This document shows positions 6,999 through 8,756 of a DNA stretch of 8,756 nucleotides, one piece after another. The DNA lies in contig CAZJBP010000146.1 in NCBI GenBank assembly GCA_964544115.1, positions 1 to 8,756 of the forward strand. The letters run 5' to 3'. Position 1 is the first letter of the stretch; every line of letters begins with the position of its first letter. A program made the position numbers and the translations under genes. This DNA comes from CAZJBP01 sp964544115 (lineage in GTDB: Bacteria > Verrucomicrobiota > Kiritimatiellia > UBA8416 > JADHWI01). Under the pieces are notes generated by a model. The model made no database searches and was not told where the DNA came from. It saw only the letters and a program-made list of their open reading frames with translations.

Positions 6999-8034
6999 CG
7001 GGTCTCCAGTCCATACCCGGAACACCCTCACGGATTCTGGCCGAAAAGTCCAGCGCGTTGCCCGCCGCCAAAGCGCGGTCGTTCACCCGGCTGCGGCGCT
7101 GCAGTTCATCGAATGGCAGGGACGTGTCGATCACGCCGTTGTCGTAGAAATGCCGGGCCGCGTAGCCGTTCAGAAACACGCTCCAGTGCCACTGACCCCG
7201 GCCGGGGTCAGCATGCCGGCGCGCGATCCGGAATGCGCCGGTCATGCAGTTCGCCGTGAGCGCATTGTACCAGACCGGGCGCTCCCGCAGACGGTTCATG
7301 CGCTGCAGGTAATCGAGCAGCAACTCGCGGGCATTGCTCATGGATTTCGGTTTCAGCCGGTACAGGGAGACGGTCTCTCCCTTCCGGAAGTTGGTCCGAA
7401 GCCCGACCAGGTCGCGTTCGTCGGCCGCCACGCAGATCAGCTCGTACTGCCGGAAGAACCCCTTCAGGGCCGAGTAGTCCTCGCCCACTTCCTTGCGCGT
7501 TTCGATGGAGAGACAAATGTACTGGCCGTCCTCAAACCCGAAGCTCAGCATCGTGTGGGCTACCTTGCCCAGGCCCCAGTCGGAGAACAGAACATCCGCA
7601 CTGCGCAGGCGAGTAAGGTCGTACGACCGGGTCTCGTACCTCACGACGTAATTGGTCTCGCTGCGGTAGTCGCAGTTCCGCACGTTGTGGAGCACCACGT
7701 TCTTGCCGGTGATCTCGGAATACGGCAGAAGGGCCACATCCGGCTGCCACACCCGGTCGTGAGAGGGACGCATCAGGAAGAAGCAGGCCAGCGGGAGCGC
7801 GAACAGCGCGGCAAAGACCGCCAGCGCCCGCCGGGTGGACAACAGCAGGAGCGCCGCCGCACTGCCGAGGGCATACAGCACGGCCAGCGACAGATCAATC
7901 GGCCGCGGCCAGCTCCCGAAGACGAACGCCAGCACCCCCCACGCGGCAAAGGGCACCAGCGCCATAATCAGAAACACCCTCACGAGGGCCCGCCTCCACA
8001 GAGAACTGGGCCCCTGTTTCTTTGGCACCATCAT
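6985..8034 (-). CDS. Membrane protein with Lnb_N-type periplasmic domain (DUF4105)
   Basis: The 349-residue product begins with three hydrophobic helices (about 15-42, 46-65 and 69-87) and continues with a soluble domain of the DUF4105 family, now named Lnb N-terminal periplasmic domain. Family signatures are VVLHNVRNCDYRSE (113-126), AHTMLSFGF (159-167), SIETRKEVGEDYSALKGFF (176-194), RQYELICVAADERDLVGLR (195-213) and YNALTANCMTGA (256-267). His160 and Cys263 are the natural catalytic pair. The His-before-Cys order resembles circularly permuted papain folds such as LRAT and YiiX; that is my inference. Lnb itself is a bacterial lipoprotein N-acyltransferase, but this protein lacks an obvious extra C-terminal membrane domain, so I do not transfer that function. 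The frame opens with TTG at 8088 (TTGA overlap with the preceding stop). I choose ATG 8034, one of three consecutive ATGs (8037, 8034, 8031), because GAGG lies 5 nt ahead. Confidence 0.85.
   Translation of the reverse strand: MMVPKKQGPSSLWRRALVRVFLIMALVPFAAWGVLAFVFGSWPRPIDLSLAVLYALGSAAALLLLSTRRALAVFAALFALPLACFFLMRPSHDRVWQPDVALLPYSEITGKNVVLHNVRNCDYRSETNYVVRYETRSYDLTRLRSADVLFSDWGLGKVAHTMLSFGFEDGQYICLSIETRKEVGEDYSALKGFFRQYELICVAADERDLVGLRTNFRKGETVSLYRLKPKSMSNARELLLDYLQRMNRLRERPVWYNALTANCMTGAFRIARRHADPGRGQWHWSVFLNGYAARHFYDNGVIDTSLPFDELQRRSRVNDRALAAGNALDFSARIREGVPGMDWRPDGRE
7004..7007 (-). promoter_or_regulatory. Ribosome binding site for the alpha/beta-hydrolase gene
   Basis: Minus-strand GGAG lies 5 nt upstream of the ATG at 6998 and inside the Lnb_N gene. 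It favours 6998 over the in-frame start at 7031 and the ATG at 6983, which has AGG directly against it. Confidence 0.6.
7192..7211. repeat. Perfect 20-bp palindrome inside the Lnb_N-domain gene
   Basis: CTGACCCCGGCCGGGGTCAG is identical to its own reverse complement with no spacer. It lies within the coding sequence and encodes the ADPGRGQ stretch. It could be a dyad binding site, but as a coding palindrome in GC-rich DNA it may be chance. Confidence 0.9.
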
Positions 8035-8039
8035 CATGC

Positions 8040-8043
8040 CCTC
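8040..8043 (-). promoter_or_regulatory. Ribosome binding site for the Lnb_N-domain gene
   Basis: Minus-strand GAGG lies 5 nt before the ATG at 8034, and 2 or 8 nt before the neighbouring ATGs at 8037 and 8031. The upstream TTG (8088) and GTG (8079) candidates have no such element. Confidence 0.5.
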
Positions 8044-8084
8044 ACGCGGCTCAGCGCCAACGTCCTTCGATGACTCCACGTGGA

Positions 8085-8756
8085 TCAACGCGCCGCTGTG
8101 CCACGGAATTCTCGCAGGCGCATCTGCAGATGTTCAGCCCAGTAGTCGAACGCGCCCTGGGCGGTCCGCCACTTGTCGAACTTGTCGAACTTACCCGTGT
8201 ACTTCTGGCCCGCCCGTGCATCCACAGCGGCAAACAAGCGCACGTTGCTCTCCGAGTCCAGCGCCTGGCACTCCGCTCCCACCGTCCCCGTCGCCGCCGG
8301 CGTCCCCGTCGCCAGCTGCTTCAACCCACTCACGACAATGCCGGGCGGGAGAACCGACGACAAGGTGTCCAACACTCGCCCCGAGGCCTTGGCATCCGTG
8401 ATGGCGATCTGAAGACGCATGACGCCCGGGCCCGGAGCGTTGACGAACGTGTAGTCCGCCTTCAGGTGTTCGCGCACGGTGACGTCAAAGTAGTTGACGA
8501 GGGTCTGCAGATCCTCCTTCGGAATCTTGGCGATCTTGCTCTCTTTGCCGGCATAGACCCTGACAGGATCCAGCAACACCTTGTCGTACTTGCGGAAATC
8601 CGCTTTCGGATTCACGTAGAGCAGAAGGGCTTGGTCGTCGCCGCCCTGCTTCAGCTGAGAATAGTCCCCCAGAAAGCCCGATGGCGTCGCCTTTCGCGCC
8701 TGCAGCGTCGCGCCGCACCCACACAGCAGGGAGGTAACCACCAGCCCTCCCAGCAC
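8085..8756 (-). CDS. DUF3313-type lipoprotein, 5' end at the window edge
   Basis: 223 residues are visible. The first codon in the window is GTG at 8756, but the true start probably lies beyond the edge, because the visible peptide opens directly with the hydrophobic core of a signal peptide (LGGLVVTSLLCGC) and lacks the usual charged n-region. The lipobox is LCGC, making Cys14 (visible numbering) the lipidated residue. The rest matches the DUF3313 lipoprotein pattern: SGFLGDYSQLKQG (26-38), YDKVLLDPVRVY (57-68), a mid-region VMRLQIAITDAKASG, and the C-terminal GAFDYWAEHLQMRLREF. The function of the family is unknown. It carries two in-frame short duplications (ATGTPA/ATGTVG and FDKFDK). It is the first visible gene of an operon with the Lnb_N-domain and hydrolase genes; its TGA overlaps a possible TTG start of the next frame. 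Confidence 0.8.
   Translation of the reverse strand: MLGGLVVTSLLCGCGATLQARKATPSGFLGDYSQLKQGGDDQALLLYVNPKADFRKYDKVLLDPVRVYAGKESKIAKIPKEDLQTLVNYFDVTVREHLKADYTFVNAPGPGVMRLQIAITDAKASGRVLDTLSSVLPPGIVVSGLKQLATGTPAATGTVGAECQALDSESNVRLFAAVDARAGQKYTGKFDKFDKWRTAQGAFDYWAEHLQMRLREFRGTAAR
8172..8189 (-). repeat. 9-bp perfect tandem duplication in the DUF3313 gene
   Basis: CTTGTCGAA occurs twice head to tail (8172-8180 and 8181-8189, plus strand), giving FDKFDK in the protein. It keeps the frame and looks like replication slippage. Confidence 0.85.
8283..8313 (-). repeat. 18-bp period imperfect duplication in the DUF3313 gene
   Basis: CGTCCCCGTCGCC occurs at 8283-8295 and again at 8301-8313. The 18-bp period equals six codons and gives the near-repeat ATGTPA-ATGTVG, an apparently flexible Ala/Thr/Gly-rich linker. 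Confidence 0.8.

Overview
This is a GC-rich bacterial window from a Gram-negative organism. It encodes three proteins related to lipid-A or polyprenyl-phosphate glycosylation and two lipoproteins with lipobox signal peptides. The phylum cannot be fixed from sequence alone. The mix of a Lnb_N/DUF4105 membrane protein, a DUF3313 lipoprotein and a stand-alone LAB_N protein would suit a proteobacterium or a member of the PVC group, and I hold that loosely. Nothing points to a mobile element, phage, CRISPR array or defence island. Every recognisable protein is predicted to act in or at the cell envelope.

Layout. Positions 1-191 form a leader with no supported gene. Positions 192-2828 (+) hold a tight three-gene operon: a GT2 polyprenyl-phosphate glycosyltransferase, a 98-residue LAB_N protein (SemiSWEET-like fold, three membrane helices), and a GT39/ArnT-like integral-membrane glycosyltransferase. 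The genes overlap by 4 and 8 nt, and each has a GGAG(G) ribosome binding site. This is the classical logic of charging a lipid carrier with a sugar on the cytoplasmic side, flipping it, and transferring the sugar outside the membrane. Converging on it, with a 14-bp tail-to-tail overlap, is a minus-strand gene (2815-4929). It encodes a fusion of a flippase-like LPG_synthase_TM (UPF0104/AglD/MprF-N type) membrane domain to a TolB-like PD40 beta-propeller. Its start codon lies one base after the encoded CCA of a tRNA-Ser(GGA) gene (4931-5021, minus).

The right part (5091-8756, minus) is a second compact operon, transcribed right to left: a DUF3313-type lipoprotein (5' end cut by the window edge), a three-helix membrane protein with a Lnb_N/DUF4105 domain carrying a probable His/Cys thiol catalytic pair, and a large lipoprotein with a C-terminal alpha/beta-hydrolase (GHSQG) domain. 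The genes overlap or abut at each junction.

The best candidates for something undescribed are the flippase/beta-propeller fusion with its tRNA-abutting start, and the DUF3313 / Lnb_N / alpha-beta-hydrolase cassette, which could be an acyl-transfer or lipid-processing system of the envelope. Both are inferences from domain content and gene order.
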